From the NCBI RefSeq assembly GCF_026625765.1, contig NZ_CP113062.1, positions 62,001 to 126,000 on the forward strand: DNA of 64,000 nucleotides, given 5' to 3'. The position numbers and the translations under genes are program-made. The notes beneath the pieces were generated by a model that worked only from the letters and a program-made list of their open reading frames with translations, was not told the origin of the DNA and did not search any database. Position 1 is the stretch's first letter. Each line of letters opens with the position of its first letter. Of the stretch, positions 39,296 to 47,695 are shown one piece after another. The stretch comes from Frigoribacterium sp. SL97. Lineage in GTDB: Bacteria > Actinomycetota > Actinomycetes > Actinomycetales > Microbacteriaceae.

Positions 39296-40362
39296 CGCAC
39301 CCTCTCGAGGACGTCCTGGACGACCGGCGTCAATGCTTCGCGCAACGACTCGGGCACCTCGGCCCGGTCGAGCACGTCGAGCGCGCGGCGGGCGTGCTGC
39401 TCGACGAGTCCCTCGGCGAAGGAGCGGGCGCCGCAAACCTCGAGGCGACCACGGACGTGCTCGGCCTCGGCCTCGCTGAGGTCGGCCTTGCCGATGAACG
39501 GCTGGATCGTGAACCACTCGTCGGTGGTCGCGGCGTGGGCGACGAGCACCGTGCGCTTGCCCTCTCGGAGGTCGCCGCGGGTGGTCTTGCCGGTGGCCTC
39601 TTCGGTGCCGAAGACCCCGAGCAGATCGTCGACCACCTGGTACGCGACCCCGACCTCGCGGCCGAAGTCGCCGACCGCCGTGACGACGGCCTCGCCCGCG
39701 CCCGCCAGGACGGCGCCCGCCTGCAGCGGTGCCTCGAACGAGTAGACGGCCGTCTTGGCGCGCTCCATGTCGAGGATCTCGTCGACGGTCGGCAGCTCGG
39801 CGGACAGGGAGAACTCGACGTCGACCATCTCTCCGCCCGCGCTGACGAAGATCGCCTCGTCGAGCAGGTCGAGCAAGCGCGTGCGGACGTGGTCCTGGCA
39901 GCCGATGCCGAGCAGCATGCGACTGGCCCCGGTCAGGGCGAGGTCGCCGGCGATGACGGCGGCCGACATGCCCCGGTGCTCGGCCGCGGGGGTCGGGATG
40001 CCCGCCGTCGTGGCGGTGTCGCGGTAGCTGCCCGAGACGTTGGGGATGCCGCGTCGCGAGAAGTCGCGGTCGATGACGTCGTCGTGGACGATCAGGGCCG
40101 TGTGCAGCAGCTCGAAGGCCGCGCCGACCCGGGCCACGGCCTCGTCGTCGGTGCCCCCGAGGGCGTCGTAGGCCGTGAAGACCATGCGGGGCCGGAAGCG
40201 CTTGCCCCCGGCGCTGTTGCGCTCGAGCACCGACCAGAGATCGACGTACCGCCAGCCCACGGACTCGGCGCGGCGCTTGGCCAACGCGAAGAAGTCGTCG
40301 AGGACGGCGTCGACACGATCGTGTCTCGCCCGCGTGCCTGCGTGCAGGTGATCACCGTCCAC
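39292..40362 (-). CDS. crtE: Geranylgeranyl diphosphate synthase
   Basis: A 356-residue trans-polyprenyl diphosphate synthase making the C20 precursor. The first Asp-rich motif is HDDVIDRD (about residues 92-99), the second YQVVDDLLGVFG (about 242). GGKRFRPRM is the IPP-binding block. The GTG start at 40362 is only 18 bases from the start of the divergent idi gene. A TAGTCT -10 box (40369-40374, minus strand) ends 6 bases before the GTG, so the whole carotenoid operon probably begins as a leaderless transcript. First gene of crtE-crtB-crtI-crtYe-crtYf-crtEb. Confidence 0.94.
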   Translation of the reverse strand: MDGDHLHAGTRARHDRVDAVLDDFFALAKRRAESVGWRYVDLWSVLERNSAGGKRFRPRMVFTAYDALGGTDDEAVARVGAAFELLHTALIVHDDVIDRDFSRRGIPNVSGSYRDTATTAGIPTPAAEHRGMSAAVIAGDLALTGASRMLLGIGCQDHVRTRLLDLLDEAIFVSAGGEMVDVEFSLSAELPTVDEILDMERAKTAVYSFEAPLQAGAVLAGAGEAVVTAVGDFGREVGVAYQVVDDLLGVFGTEEATGKTTRGDLREGKRTVLVAHAATTDEWFTIQPFIGKADLSEAEAEHVRGRLEVCGARSFAEGLVEQHARRALDVLDRAEVPESLREALTPVVQDVLERVR

Positions 40363-40380
40363 CAGGGCAGACTACCTCTC

Positions 40381-40950
40381 ATGACCCGTGAGATCTCGAC
40401 GCATCCCCAGCCGACGTCCGGTGACCGCCCGGGCGCTCACGACGAGCTCGTGGTGCTCCTCGACGACGAGGGCACGCCCATCGGCACGACCGCGAAGGCG
40501 ACCGTGCACACCACCACGACGCCGTTGCACCTGGCGTTCAGCTGTCACGTCACCGACGACCTCGGCCGCGTCCTGGTCACCCGACGAGCCCTGTCGAAGA
40601 AGACCTGGCCCGGCGTCTGGACCAACTCGTTCTGCGGCCACCCCGCCCCCGGCGAGACGCCGGCCGAGGCGTTGATGCGGCGCGCCCACCAAGAGCTCGG
40701 CATGGAGGTCCGCGACGTCGAGGTGATCCTGCCCGAGTTCCGGTACCTCGCCACGGACGCCTCGGGCGTCGTCGAGAACGAGATCTGCCCGGTCTTCACG
40801 GCCCGCGCCGTCGGCCTGCCCGATCCCTCGCCCGACGAGGTCGCCGAGTGGGCGTGGGTCGAGCCCGGAGAGCTTCGCGACGCGGTCGCGGCGGCACCCT
40901 TCGCCTTCTCGCCCTGGTTGGGCTGGCAGCTGGCGGCCTGGCCCACCTGA
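40381..40950 (+). CDS. idi: Isopentenyl-diphosphate delta-isomerase, type I
   Basis: A 189-residue Nudix-fold enzyme interconverting IPP and DMAPP, supplying DMAPP both to crtE and to the elongase crtEb. The metal and catalytic motifs are visible: SFCGHPAPGE with the active-site Cys, the Nudix-like MRRAHQELGMEV, and ENEICPVF with the catalytic Glu. It is divergent from crtE with an 18-base spacer, so both promoters must lie partly inside coding sequence. Confidence 0.95.
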   Translation: MTREISTHPQPTSGDRPGAHDELVVLLDDEGTPIGTTAKATVHTTTTPLHLAFSCHVTDDLGRVLVTRRALSKKTWPGVWTNSFCGHPAPGETPAEALMRRAHQELGMEVRDVEVILPEFRYLATDASGVVENEICPVFTARAVGLPDPSPDEVAEWAWVEPGELRDAVAAAPFAFSPWLGWQLAAWPT

Positions 40951-40958
40951 GCGAGACG

Positions 40959-41012
40959 GACGACGAAGGCTCCTCCGGGGACGACGAGGGTTCCTCCGGG
41001 GACGACGAAGGC
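40959..41012. repeat. 21-base tandem repeat after idi
   Basis: Two full units (40959-40979 and 40980-41000) of a GACGACGA(A/G)GG(C/T)TCCTCCGGG-type sequence and a partial third. It starts 9 bases after the idi stop; in another frame it reads DDEGSSG repeats. The convergent gene junction also has a copy of the dispersed motif at 41038-41046. Confidence 0.8.
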
Positions 41013-41070
41013 GCGAGCCGGATCGCCTGACCCGACCCGCGCCTCCTGCGGTCCCTGTGTTCGGCGCCGC

Positions 41071-42213
41071 CTAGCGCGGACGCATCGCGTACGCCGCGGG
41101 GCAGTCGAACGGGTCGCGGGCCGAGAGGCCGACGCGGTTGAGGTACCGGATGACGATCGCGTACGACTTGGCGATCGTCGTCTCGGTGTAGGGGATGCCG
41201 TGCTCGGCGCAGTGCGCCTTCACCAGGGCGCTGGCCGCGCGCAGGTTCGGACGCGCCATGCTCGGGAACAGGTGGTGCTCGATCTGGTAGTTCAGCCCGC
41301 CCATGAAGGCCGTCGAGTGCCGACCCGTGATGTTGCGCGAGGTGAGCACCTGCTTGCTCAGGAAGTCGACCTTCGCACCCTCGGGGATGATCGGCATGCC
41401 CTTGTGGTTCGGGGCGAAGGACGACCCCATGTAGAGGCCGAAGACGGCCATCTGCACGCCGATGAAGGCGAAGGCCATGCCGAGCGGCAGGAACCAGAAG
41501 ACGACGCCGAAGTAGGCGACGAGGCGCACGGCGATGAGCGTGATCTCGAGCGCGCGGCCCTCGACCTTGTCACGGCCGAGCAGCGTGCGGAACGAGGTCA
41601 CGTGCAGGTTGACGCCCTCGCCGAGCAGCAGGGGGAAGAAGAAGTAGCCCTGACGGCGGGTGATGAAGCCGAGCACGCCGCGCTGCTTCGCCGCGTCCTC
41701 TTCGAGGAACGAGATCGTGTCGAACGCGATGTCGGGGTCTTTGCCCTTGGTGTTCGGGTTGGCGTGGTGGCGGCTGTGCTTGGTCATCCACCACGCGTAG
41801 CTGATGCCCACGACGCCGGCCGCGAGGACGCGACCGACCTTGTCGTTGCGCGTGCCCGACTCGAACACCTGGCGGTGCGCGGCCTCGTGCGTGAGGAACG
41901 CGAACTGCGTGAGGATGACGCCGAGGGCCGCGGCGATCAACAGCTGGAACCAGCTCGAGCCCAACAGGACGAACCCGGTGGCCGCGCCGCCGAGGCACGC
42001 GACGAGGACGACGAAGACCGTCACGTAGAAGCCGGTGCGGCGTTGCAGCAGGCCCGCCTCGCGCACGGACTTGAGCAGGCTCGAGTACGTGCTGGTCGGC
42101 TTGCCGACCTGTCCGGCGACGGTGGGGCGGAACCCGGCGGGTGCCGCACCTGCCGGTGCGTGGACGATCCGCGGGTACGCGGTTCGGGGGGTCGTGGGGA
42201 CGGTGGCGGTCAT
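41071..42213 (-). CDS. Membrane fatty acid desaturase
   Basis: A 380-residue di-iron acyl desaturase. The three His boxes are HEAAH (about residue 109), HSRHH (about 145) and QIEHH (about 312), the last in the QxxHH form of front-end/acyl-lipid desaturases, but without a fused cytochrome b5 domain. Two pairs of membrane spans. It would lower lipid melting point, for example at low temperature, and needs ferredoxin or a reductase encoded elsewhere. A GGGAG ribosome-binding site lies before the ATG. Confidence 0.93.
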   Translation of the reverse strand: MTATVPTTPRTAYPRIVHAPAGAAPAGFRPTVAGQVGKPTSTYSSLLKSVREAGLLQRRTGFYVTVFVVLVACLGGAATGFVLLGSSWFQLLIAAALGVILTQFAFLTHEAAHRQVFESGTRNDKVGRVLAAGVVGISYAWWMTKHSRHHANPNTKGKDPDIAFDTISFLEEDAAKQRGVLGFITRRQGYFFFPLLLGEGVNLHVTSFRTLLGRDKVEGRALEITLIAVRLVAYFGVVFWFLPLGMAFAFIGVQMAVFGLYMGSSFAPNHKGMPIIPEGAKVDFLSKQVLTSRNITGRHSTAFMGGLNYQIEHHLFPSMARPNLRAASALVKAHCAEHGIPYTETTIAKSYAIVIRYLNRVGLSARDPFDCPAAYAMRPR

Positions 42214-42368
42214 CGGGCTCCCGCGGCTGATCGACTTCTCAGCCGGGTGGATGGGCCGGAGGCGGCCCGAAGATGGTGCGAACGTAACGGCGTGGGCTGG
42301 GAAGGTGTCGGGAGGTCGCCGTGCAGGAGGGTTGCAGCTTTCCGTATGTCACACGTAACCTATCGTCG

Positions 42369-43052
42369 ATGACAGCGAGTTTCGTCGAGCGGCTCAGCGG
42401 GGTGGTGCACGACCTCGAGCAGGTGCCCTACAGGACGGGCGAACGGGACGCCCATCAGGGCCACGGCCTGCGGGACTCCGCCCTCGGGGCGGCGGCGTCG
42501 GACGCACCGGCCCACGAGATCGAGATCTCCGGGCTCGAGGTGCTCGTCGGGCTCTGGCCCGACGCGAAGGACGGCCACGGTTCATGGCTCGGGGGCGGCA
42601 CCGTGGTCGGCATCGGGCCACGGCCCGCCACGGTCGTGGCGGGCTACGCCGACCTGCTCTTCGTGAGCACCGAGGGCGTCCGACGCACCTACTACCGACT
42701 GCTCACCGTCGACCATCCCGACCCCGACGTCGCGACGGTGCGCCTCCTCGAGTGCGTGAAGGAGGTCCGGCCCGGCTGGCGGTCCACGTGGGCCGACACC
42801 ACCACCGCCTACACCCGGGTCAGCCGGTTGCCGACCGGCGTGCGGATCGCGATGGGGTTGGACACGGCCGAGGGGCTGGCCTCCACCCGACGTTCGCTGG
42901 ACGGTGTGCTCGCGGGGTTGTCGCTCGAGGCCGAAGGGGTGCTGCGGGTGACGCCTGCCCACATGGCACGTCAGCTCGGGACGCTCAGGGGCCGCGGCTG
43001 GCCGTTGACGCTCGGCACCGTCCGCCGCCTGGCGTTCAGGAGCGCGCGGTAA
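42369..43052 (+). CDS. Protein of unknown function
   Basis: A 227-residue protein, mixed alpha/beta, no signal peptide, membrane span or motif that I recognise. Codon use and GC-rich third positions match its neighbours, and the ATG at 42369 lies exactly 7 bases after a TAACCT -10 box (42356-42361), the same leaderless layout as recognised genes, which supports expression. It contains a basic C-terminus (TLGTVRRLAFRSAR). It is followed 34 bases later by two small membrane proteins; divergent from the desaturase. Confidence 0.7.
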   Translation: MTASFVERLSGVVHDLEQVPYRTGERDAHQGHGLRDSALGAAASDAPAHEIEISGLEVLVGLWPDAKDGHGSWLGGGTVVGIGPRPATVVAGYADLLFVSTEGVRRTYYRLLTVDHPDPDVATVRLLECVKEVRPGWRSTWADTTTAYTRVSRLPTGVRIAMGLDTAEGLASTRRSLDGVLAGLSLEAEGVLRVTPAHMARQLGTLRGRGWPLTLGTVRRLAFRSAR

Positions 43053-43086
43053 ACTCGGCGGGTCCCCCACCCGTGAAAGAGGTCTC

Positions 43087-43785
43087 GTGACGCCTGCGCA
43101 CCACGACTCCGGCGCGACCGCCCCCGTGGCGTCGCCCGACCCCTCGGGCAGGGGCGTCGACCCGTCGCTCTCCGCGTACTGGCCCGTCCCCGTGCTGCGT
43201 GCCGTCCCGGCCCTCGCGGCCGCGGCGGCCATCGCCTTCAACCCCGACCACTCGCCCCGGGTCGGCCTGCTGACCTTCGGGGCGGCGGCGGTCGCCGGCG
43301 GTGTCGTGCTCGCCGTCGGATCGGCCCTGCGCCTCCACGACCGCTCGAGCCGCACCATCGCCGTCCTGCAGGGCGTCGTCGGTGCCGTGATCGGCGCCCT
43401 CTGCCTCGTCTTCTCGCACGGCCAACTGCCCGTGCTGGTCGCCTTCGTCACGGCCTGGGCCGTGCTGACCGGCGGCCTCGAACTGCTCACCGGCCTGCGA
43501 CGTCGTCGTCGCTCGCCGCTCGCCCGTGACTGGACGACCGTCGGCGTGCTCACCCTGGTGCTGGCCCTGGTCTTCCTGGTCGTCCCGCCGGACTACAGCC
43601 AGCAGCTCGGCGGCATCGAGCAGATCGAGGGCGAACTGACCTCCTCGACCGTGCTCGTCGGCATCCTGGGCGCCTACGGCGCCCTGGTCGGCGTGTTCCT
43701 CGTGATCGCCGGCCTCTCGCTCAAGTGGCAGACCGGGCACCCGGCCCCTGCCGACACCCCTGACGACAAGGGACGAACGTCATGA
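43087..43785 (+). CDS. Six-span membrane protein, HdeD/DUF308-like
   Basis: A 232-residue integral membrane protein with about six evenly spaced spans after a 30-residue soluble N-terminus. Arrangement of short hairpins and the AWAVLTGGLELLTGLRRRRR segment resembles the HdeD/DUF308 family; the match is by pattern only. AGAGG precedes the GTG start at 43087. Coupled to the next small membrane protein by a four-base ATGA overlap. Confidence 0.7.
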   Translation: MTPAHHDSGATAPVASPDPSGRGVDPSLSAYWPVPVLRAVPALAAAAAIAFNPDHSPRVGLLTFGAAAVAGGVVLAVGSALRLHDRSSRTIAVLQGVVGAVIGALCLVFSHGQLPVLVAFVTAWAVLTGGLELLTGLRRRRRSPLARDWTTVGVLTLVLALVFLVVPPDYSQQLGGIEQIEGELTSSTVLVGILGAYGALVGVFLVIAGLSLKWQTGHPAPADTPDDKGRTS

Positions 43786-44027
43786 CCCACCCCACCTGGC
43801 GCGACCGGTTCCGCCCCGCCGAGTTCCTCGGACTGTCGGGCGTCTTCGCCGCCTTCGTCGGCCTCGTCGTCCTCATGACGACGCGCGACCTCCAGCTGGC
43901 GCTGATCTTCCTCTGCATCGGCTTCATCGTCGCGCTCGTCACCATCGCCATGCTCGCGCTCGCGGCCAAGCCCAACGACGACGAGCGACACGAGATCGAC
44001 GACGCCGACAAGCCGCGGGGCCACTGA
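43782..44027 (+). CDS. Small two-span membrane protein, unknown function
   Basis: An 81-residue protein with two hydrophobic helices (LGLSGVFAAFVGLVVLMT and LALIFLCIGFIVALVTIAMLAL) and a charged C-terminus. Its ATG overlaps the upstream membrane-protein gene by four bases, so the two are probably made together and may interact. Confidence 0.75.
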   Translation: MTHPTWRDRFRPAEFLGLSGVFAAFVGLVVLMTTRDLQLALIFLCIGFIVALVTIAMLALAAKPNDDERHEIDDADKPRGH

Positions 44028-44062
44028 CGCTGGTCGACCGCCGCGGCCTCCCGGCCTCTCGG

Positions 44063-44137
44063 TCGCTGCCCGTCGGCCGCTGCTCCGTCGCGGCCCGTCG
44101 GCCGATGCTCCGTCGCTGCCCGTCGGCCGCTGATCCG
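44063..44137. repeat. 25-base minisatellite
   Basis: Three units of 25 bases (44063-44087, 44088-44112, 44113-44137), beginning TCGCTGCCCGTCGGCC or with one or two substitutions. It lies in the convergent spacer 44028-44196, which has no gene and also contains a GC hairpin and a copy of the dispersed motif (44183-44191). Confidence 0.9.
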
Positions 44138-44196
44138 TCGCGCGGCGCCCTCGGGCGCGCGGGCCGTCCTGACGGGCCGACCCGCGCCTCCTGGGG

Positions 44197-45579
44197 TCAG
44201 GCCAGGCGGTCGACGAGCTGCGCCGCGATGCCCGTGTAGGTCGCCGGGGTCAGGGCCACGAGGCGCTGCTTGGCCTCGTCGGACACGTCCAGGCCCTCGA
44301 CGAACGCGACCAGTTCGGCCTGGCCGACGCGCTTGCCGCGGGTCAGCTCCTTGAGCATGGCGTAGGGGTCGTCGATCGAGGATCGTCCGGCGACGACCTC
44401 GGCGCGGATGACGGTCTGGATGGCCTCGGCGAGGACCTCCCAGTTGGAGTCGAGGTCGGACTCGAGGGTCACGGTGCCGACGGCGATCTCGCCGAGGCCG
44501 CGACGCAGGTTGTCGAGCGCGAGCATCGAGTGGCCGAACGCGACCCCGATGTTGCGCTGGGCCGACGAGTCGGTGAGGTCGCGCTGCTGGCGGCTGGTGA
44601 CCAGGGTCGAGGCCAGCGAGTCGAAGAGCGCCGACGAGATCTCGAGGTTGGCCTCGGCGTTCTCGAAGCGGATCGGGTTGATCTTGTGGGGCATGGTCGA
44701 CGAGCCGGTCGCCCCCGCCTGCGGGATCTGCGTGAAGTAGCCCATCGAGATGTACGACCACACGTCGGTGGCGAGGTTGTGCAGCACCCGGTTGGCGTGG
44801 GCGACGCGCGAGTAGAGCTCGGCCTGCCAGTCGTGCGACTCGATCTGCGTCGTCAGCGGGTTGAAGGTCAGCCCCAGGGCGTCCTCGACGAAGGAGCGGG
44901 CCGTCTCGGGCCAGTCCAGCCCGGGGTCGGCGACGACGTGGGCCGAGAACGTGCCGGTCGCTCCGCTGAACTTGCCGAGGAACTCGGTGCCGACGATCTG
45001 CGAGCGCAGACGCTGCAGGCGGTGCGCGAACACGGCGAACTCCTTCCCGACCGTGGTCGGCGTCGCCGGCTGCCCGTGGGTGTGCGCGAGCATCGGCACG
45101 TCGCGGGCGTCGGTGGCCCAGGTGGTGAGGGCGGCGAGCACGGCGTCGAAGGCCGGGAGCCAGACGTCGAACAGGGCCCCCTTGACGGTGACCGCGTACG
45201 ACAGGTTGTTGATGTCCTCACTGGTGCAGGCGAAGTGGGTGAGTTCGGCGATCCCGTCCAGCCCGAGCTCGGCCAGCCGTGCCCGCACGAAGTACTCGAC
45301 GGCCTTGACGTCGTGACGGGTCGTCGCCTCGAGGCCGGCGAGTTCGTCGATCGCCGCCTGGCCGAAGTCGGTGACGACGGCCCGCAGCGCCCGCTTCTGC
45401 TCGTCGTCGAGCGGCGTCGAGCCGAACGCACGGCGGTCGGTCTGGGCGATCAGCCATTCGACCTCGACGTGCACGCGGGCCCGGTTCAGCCCCGCCTCGC
45501 TGAGGTGGTCCCCCAACGTGCGGACCGACGAGCGGTAGCGGCCGTCGAGCGGGCTGAGGGGCTGAGGAGGCAACGTCAT
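44197..45579 (-). CDS. purB: Adenylosuccinate lyase
   Basis: A 460-residue fumarase/aspartase-superfamily enzyme acting twice in purine synthesis (SAICAR to AICAR, adenylosuccinate to AMP). The superfamily signature GSSTMPHKINP is at about residues 290-300, with the catalytic His in AHTHGQPATPTT and the substrate-binding FACTSEDINNLSYA. ATG at 45579 overlaps the upstream phosphatase gene by four bases. Third gene of a holin-like/phosphatase/purB operon. Confidence 0.97.
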   Translation of the reverse strand: MTLPPQPLSPLDGRYRSSVRTLGDHLSEAGLNRARVHVEVEWLIAQTDRRAFGSTPLDDEQKRALRAVVTDFGQAAIDELAGLEATTRHDVKAVEYFVRARLAELGLDGIAELTHFACTSEDINNLSYAVTVKGALFDVWLPAFDAVLAALTTWATDARDVPMLAHTHGQPATPTTVGKEFAVFAHRLQRLRSQIVGTEFLGKFSGATGTFSAHVVADPGLDWPETARSFVEDALGLTFNPLTTQIESHDWQAELYSRVAHANRVLHNLATDVWSYISMGYFTQIPQAGATGSSTMPHKINPIRFENAEANLEISSALFDSLASTLVTSRQQRDLTDSSAQRNIGVAFGHSMLALDNLRRGLGEIAVGTVTLESDLDSNWEVLAEAIQTVIRAEVVAGRSSIDDPYAMLKELTRGKRVGQAELVAFVEGLDVSDEAKQRLVALTPATYTGIAAQLVDRLA

Positions 45580-46082
45580 GACTGTCCCTTGCGGAGTGCG
45601 GGTTCGATCTGGCGGAAGAGGGCCGAGCAGGCGCGCTCGACCATGTCGAGCACCTCGTCGAAGAGTGCTGCGTCGGAGTAGTACGGGTCGGGGACGTCGA
45701 GACCGCCACCCGCCGGCGCCGCGTCGGGAGCGAAGGTGAGCAGCAGCTGCACCTTCGAGCGGTCGGCGTCGTCGCCTGCCCAGGCCCGGAGGATGCGTTC
45801 TTGGCCGCGATCGAACGCCACCACGAGGTCGTAGCGTGCGAAGTCGTCGGCCTCGAACTGCTTCGCCCGGTGCCGGGAACCATCGTAGCCGCGGCGCTCC
45901 AGGGCCTCGACGGTGCGGGGATCGGCCCCCTCGCCGACGTGCCAGTCGCCGGTGCCCGCGCTCGTGACCTCGACCCGGTCGCCGAGGCCCGCGTCGTCGG
46001 CGAGCGAGCGCAGCACGGTCTCGGCCATGGGCGAGCGACAGATGTTGCCCGTGCAGACGAAGCAGATGCGGAACCGGTTCAC
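45576..46082 (-). CDS. Low-molecular-weight protein tyrosine phosphatase
   Basis: A 168-residue cytosolic phosphatase. The P-loop CTGNICRS (C-x5-R-S) is at residues 10-17, with the general-acid Asp in DVPDPYY near residue 131. A GTG start gives overlap GTGA with the preceding gene and ATGA with purB. Substrates in bacteria include kinases of capsule synthesis; none is visible here. It contains no arsenate-reductase thioredoxin-type Cys triad. Confidence 0.94.
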   Translation of the reverse strand: MNRFRICFVCTGNICRSPMAETVLRSLADDAGLGDRVEVTSAGTGDWHVGEGADPRTVEALERRGYDGSRHRAKQFEADDFARYDLVVAFDRGQERILRAWAGDDADRSKVQLLLTFAPDAAPAGGGLDVPDPYYSDAALFDEVLDMVERACSALFRQIEPALRKGQS

Positions 46083-46486
46083 CGCTTCCGGTCACCCCGC
46101 CCGACCACGGGGCGGACGACGACGCCGATGGCCCAGGCGAAGACCGCGAGCACGACGGCACCGATCACGCCCCACCAGAAACCGTCGATCGTCAACCCGA
46201 AGCCGAAGAGATCCGAGATCCACGCCACGATCAGCAGCAGCAGCCCGTTCACGATCAACGCGATCAGGCCGAGCGTCAGGATGTAGAGGGGGAAGGCCAC
46301 CACCCTGATCGCCGTGCCGACCACGCCGTTGACGATGCCGAAGACCAGGGCGAGCAGCAGGAAGGTCACGATCGTCTCGAGGGTGCCCCCTGCTCCGTAG
46401 GGCGTCACCGTCACCCCCGACACGAGCAGCGTGGTGAGCCACAGGGCCACCGCGTTGATGAGCAGCCTCACGACGAATCGGGTCAT
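46079..46486 (-). CDS. Holin-like four-span membrane protein (mycobacterial holin/YvlD type)
   Basis: A 135-residue protein with four hydrophobic helices; the pattern LLLALVFGIVNGVVGTAIRVVAFPLYILTLGLIALIVNGLLL is typical of the YvlD/mycobacterial-holin-type family (PF04020). No phage genes are nearby. A CATGAT -10-like box lies 6 bases upstream of the ATG, and no Shine-Dalgarno is obvious apart from a GGGGGG run. First gene of the operon with the phosphatase and purB. Confidence 0.85.
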   Translation of the reverse strand: MTRFVVRLLINAVALWLTTLLVSGVTVTPYGAGGTLETIVTFLLLALVFGIVNGVVGTAIRVVAFPLYILTLGLIALIVNGLLLLIVAWISDLFGFGLTIDGFWWGVIGAVVLAVFAWAIGVVVRPVVGRGDRKR

Positions 46487-46594
46487 CCCCCCATCATGCC
46501 GACCTCTCCTCCACGGGCGGTAGTGCCCGACCGGATCCCCCGAGGAGGCGCGGTGCCCTGCCGCGACGCGGCCCCCGCCCCATAGGCTGGCCGC

Positions 46595-47665
46595 GTGACC
46601 ACTCCCGTCCGACTCCGTCCCGAGATCGCCGCCCTCCCGCCCTACCGCCAGGGCAAGCAGGCGTCCCCCGACGCCTTCAAACTGTCGTCGAACGAGAACC
46701 CGTTCGAGCCCCTCCCCTCGGTCGTCGAGGCCGTCCGTGGCGCCGTCTCGCTCAACCGTTACCCCGACGCCTCGGCGACGGCCCTGCGGACGGCCCTCGC
46801 CACCCGGTTCGGCGTCACCGTCGACGAGGTGCACGTCGGCGCGGGGTCGGTCTCGTTGCTGGCCCAGTTCGTGCTCGCCGCGGCCTCGGTCGGCGACGAG
46901 GTCGTCTACGCCTGGCGTTCGTTCGAGGCCTACCCGGGGCTCGTCACGGTGGCCGGTGCGACGAGCGTCCAGGTGCCGCTGCGGGCCGACGGGGGCCACG
47001 ACCTCGAGGCCATGGCCGCGGCCGTCACCGACCGCACCCGCGTCGTCATCGTCTGCTCCCCCAACAACCCGACGGGCACCACGGTGTCGACGGGCGAGTT
47101 CGAGTCGTTCATGGCCGCGGTGCCCGACGACGTGCTCGTGCTGCTCGACGAGGCGTACGCCGAGTTCGTCACCGACAGCACGGCCGTCGACGGCGAGACG
47201 CTCACCGAGCTGCACCCGAACCTCGTCCTGCTGCGCACCTTCTCGAAGGCGTACGGGCTGGCCGCACTCCGCGTCGGGTACGCGATCGGCGCCTCCTACC
47301 TGCTCGACGCCGCGCGGGCCACGGCCATCCCCCTCGCCGTCACCGAGCAGGGCGCGGCCGCGGCCCTCGCCTCGCTCGAGCACGCCGACGAGCTGCTCGG
47401 GCGGGTCGACCGCATCGTCCTGCTGCGCGACCAGGTGCGACGCGCCCTGATCGACCAGGGGTGGACGGTTCCCGAGGCGCAGGGCAACTTCGTCTGGCTC
47501 GCCACGGGCGAGCACACGGCGGCCGCGGCCCAGGTGTTCGCCGACCACGGGGTCGTCGTCCGGCCGTTCGCGGGCGAGGGCGTGCGCGTCACGATCGGCG
47601 AGCCGTCGTCGGTCGACAAGCTGCTGCACGCCGCCCAGCAGATCGTCGACCTCACATCCCGGTGA
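46595..47665 (+). CDS. hisC: Histidinol-phosphate/aromatic aminotransferase (HisC/Pat family)
   Basis: A 356-residue PLP-dependent class I/II aminotransferase. Landmarks are KLSSNENPFEP, the substrate loop NNPTG, DEAYAEF and the PLP Lys in TFSKAYGLAALRVGY. Outside a his operon, and next to a branched-chain dehydrogenase operon, it may be the aromatic aminotransferase Pat rather than the histidine-pathway enzyme; sequence alone does not decide. The GTG at 46595 lies 6 bases after a TAGGCT -10 box, a leaderless layout. Confidence 0.85.
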   Translation: MTTPVRLRPEIAALPPYRQGKQASPDAFKLSSNENPFEPLPSVVEAVRGAVSLNRYPDASATALRTALATRFGVTVDEVHVGAGSVSLLAQFVLAAASVGDEVVYAWRSFEAYPGLVTVAGATSVQVPLRADGGHDLEAMAAAVTDRTRVVIVCSPNNPTGTTVSTGEFESFMAAVPDDVLVLLDEAYAEFVTDSTAVDGETLTELHPNLVLLRTFSKAYGLAALRVGYAIGASYLLDAARATAIPLAVTEQGAAAALASLEHADELLGRVDRIVLLRDQVRRALIDQGWTVPEAQGNFVWLATGEHTAAAAQVFADHGVVVRPFAGEGVRVTIGEPSSVDKLLHAAQQIVDLTSR

Positions 47666-47677
47666 CGGCATATGCCG
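47666..47677. promoter_or_regulatory. Palindrome in the bkdA promoter
   Basis: CGGCATATGCCG is a perfect 12-base palindrome starting directly after the hisC stop and ending 5 bases before the TAGATT -10 box (47683-47688) of bkdA. It lies where a repressor would cover the -10/-35 spacer. Regulator unknown. Confidence 0.5.
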
Positions 47678-47695
47678 CGGAATAGATTGGACGCC

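Noticed and set aside
40848..41030. An acidic DDEGSSG-repeat frame overlapping the idi end
   Set aside because: It begins inside idi in another frame without a ribosome site; the repeats are better read as a DNA minisatellite.
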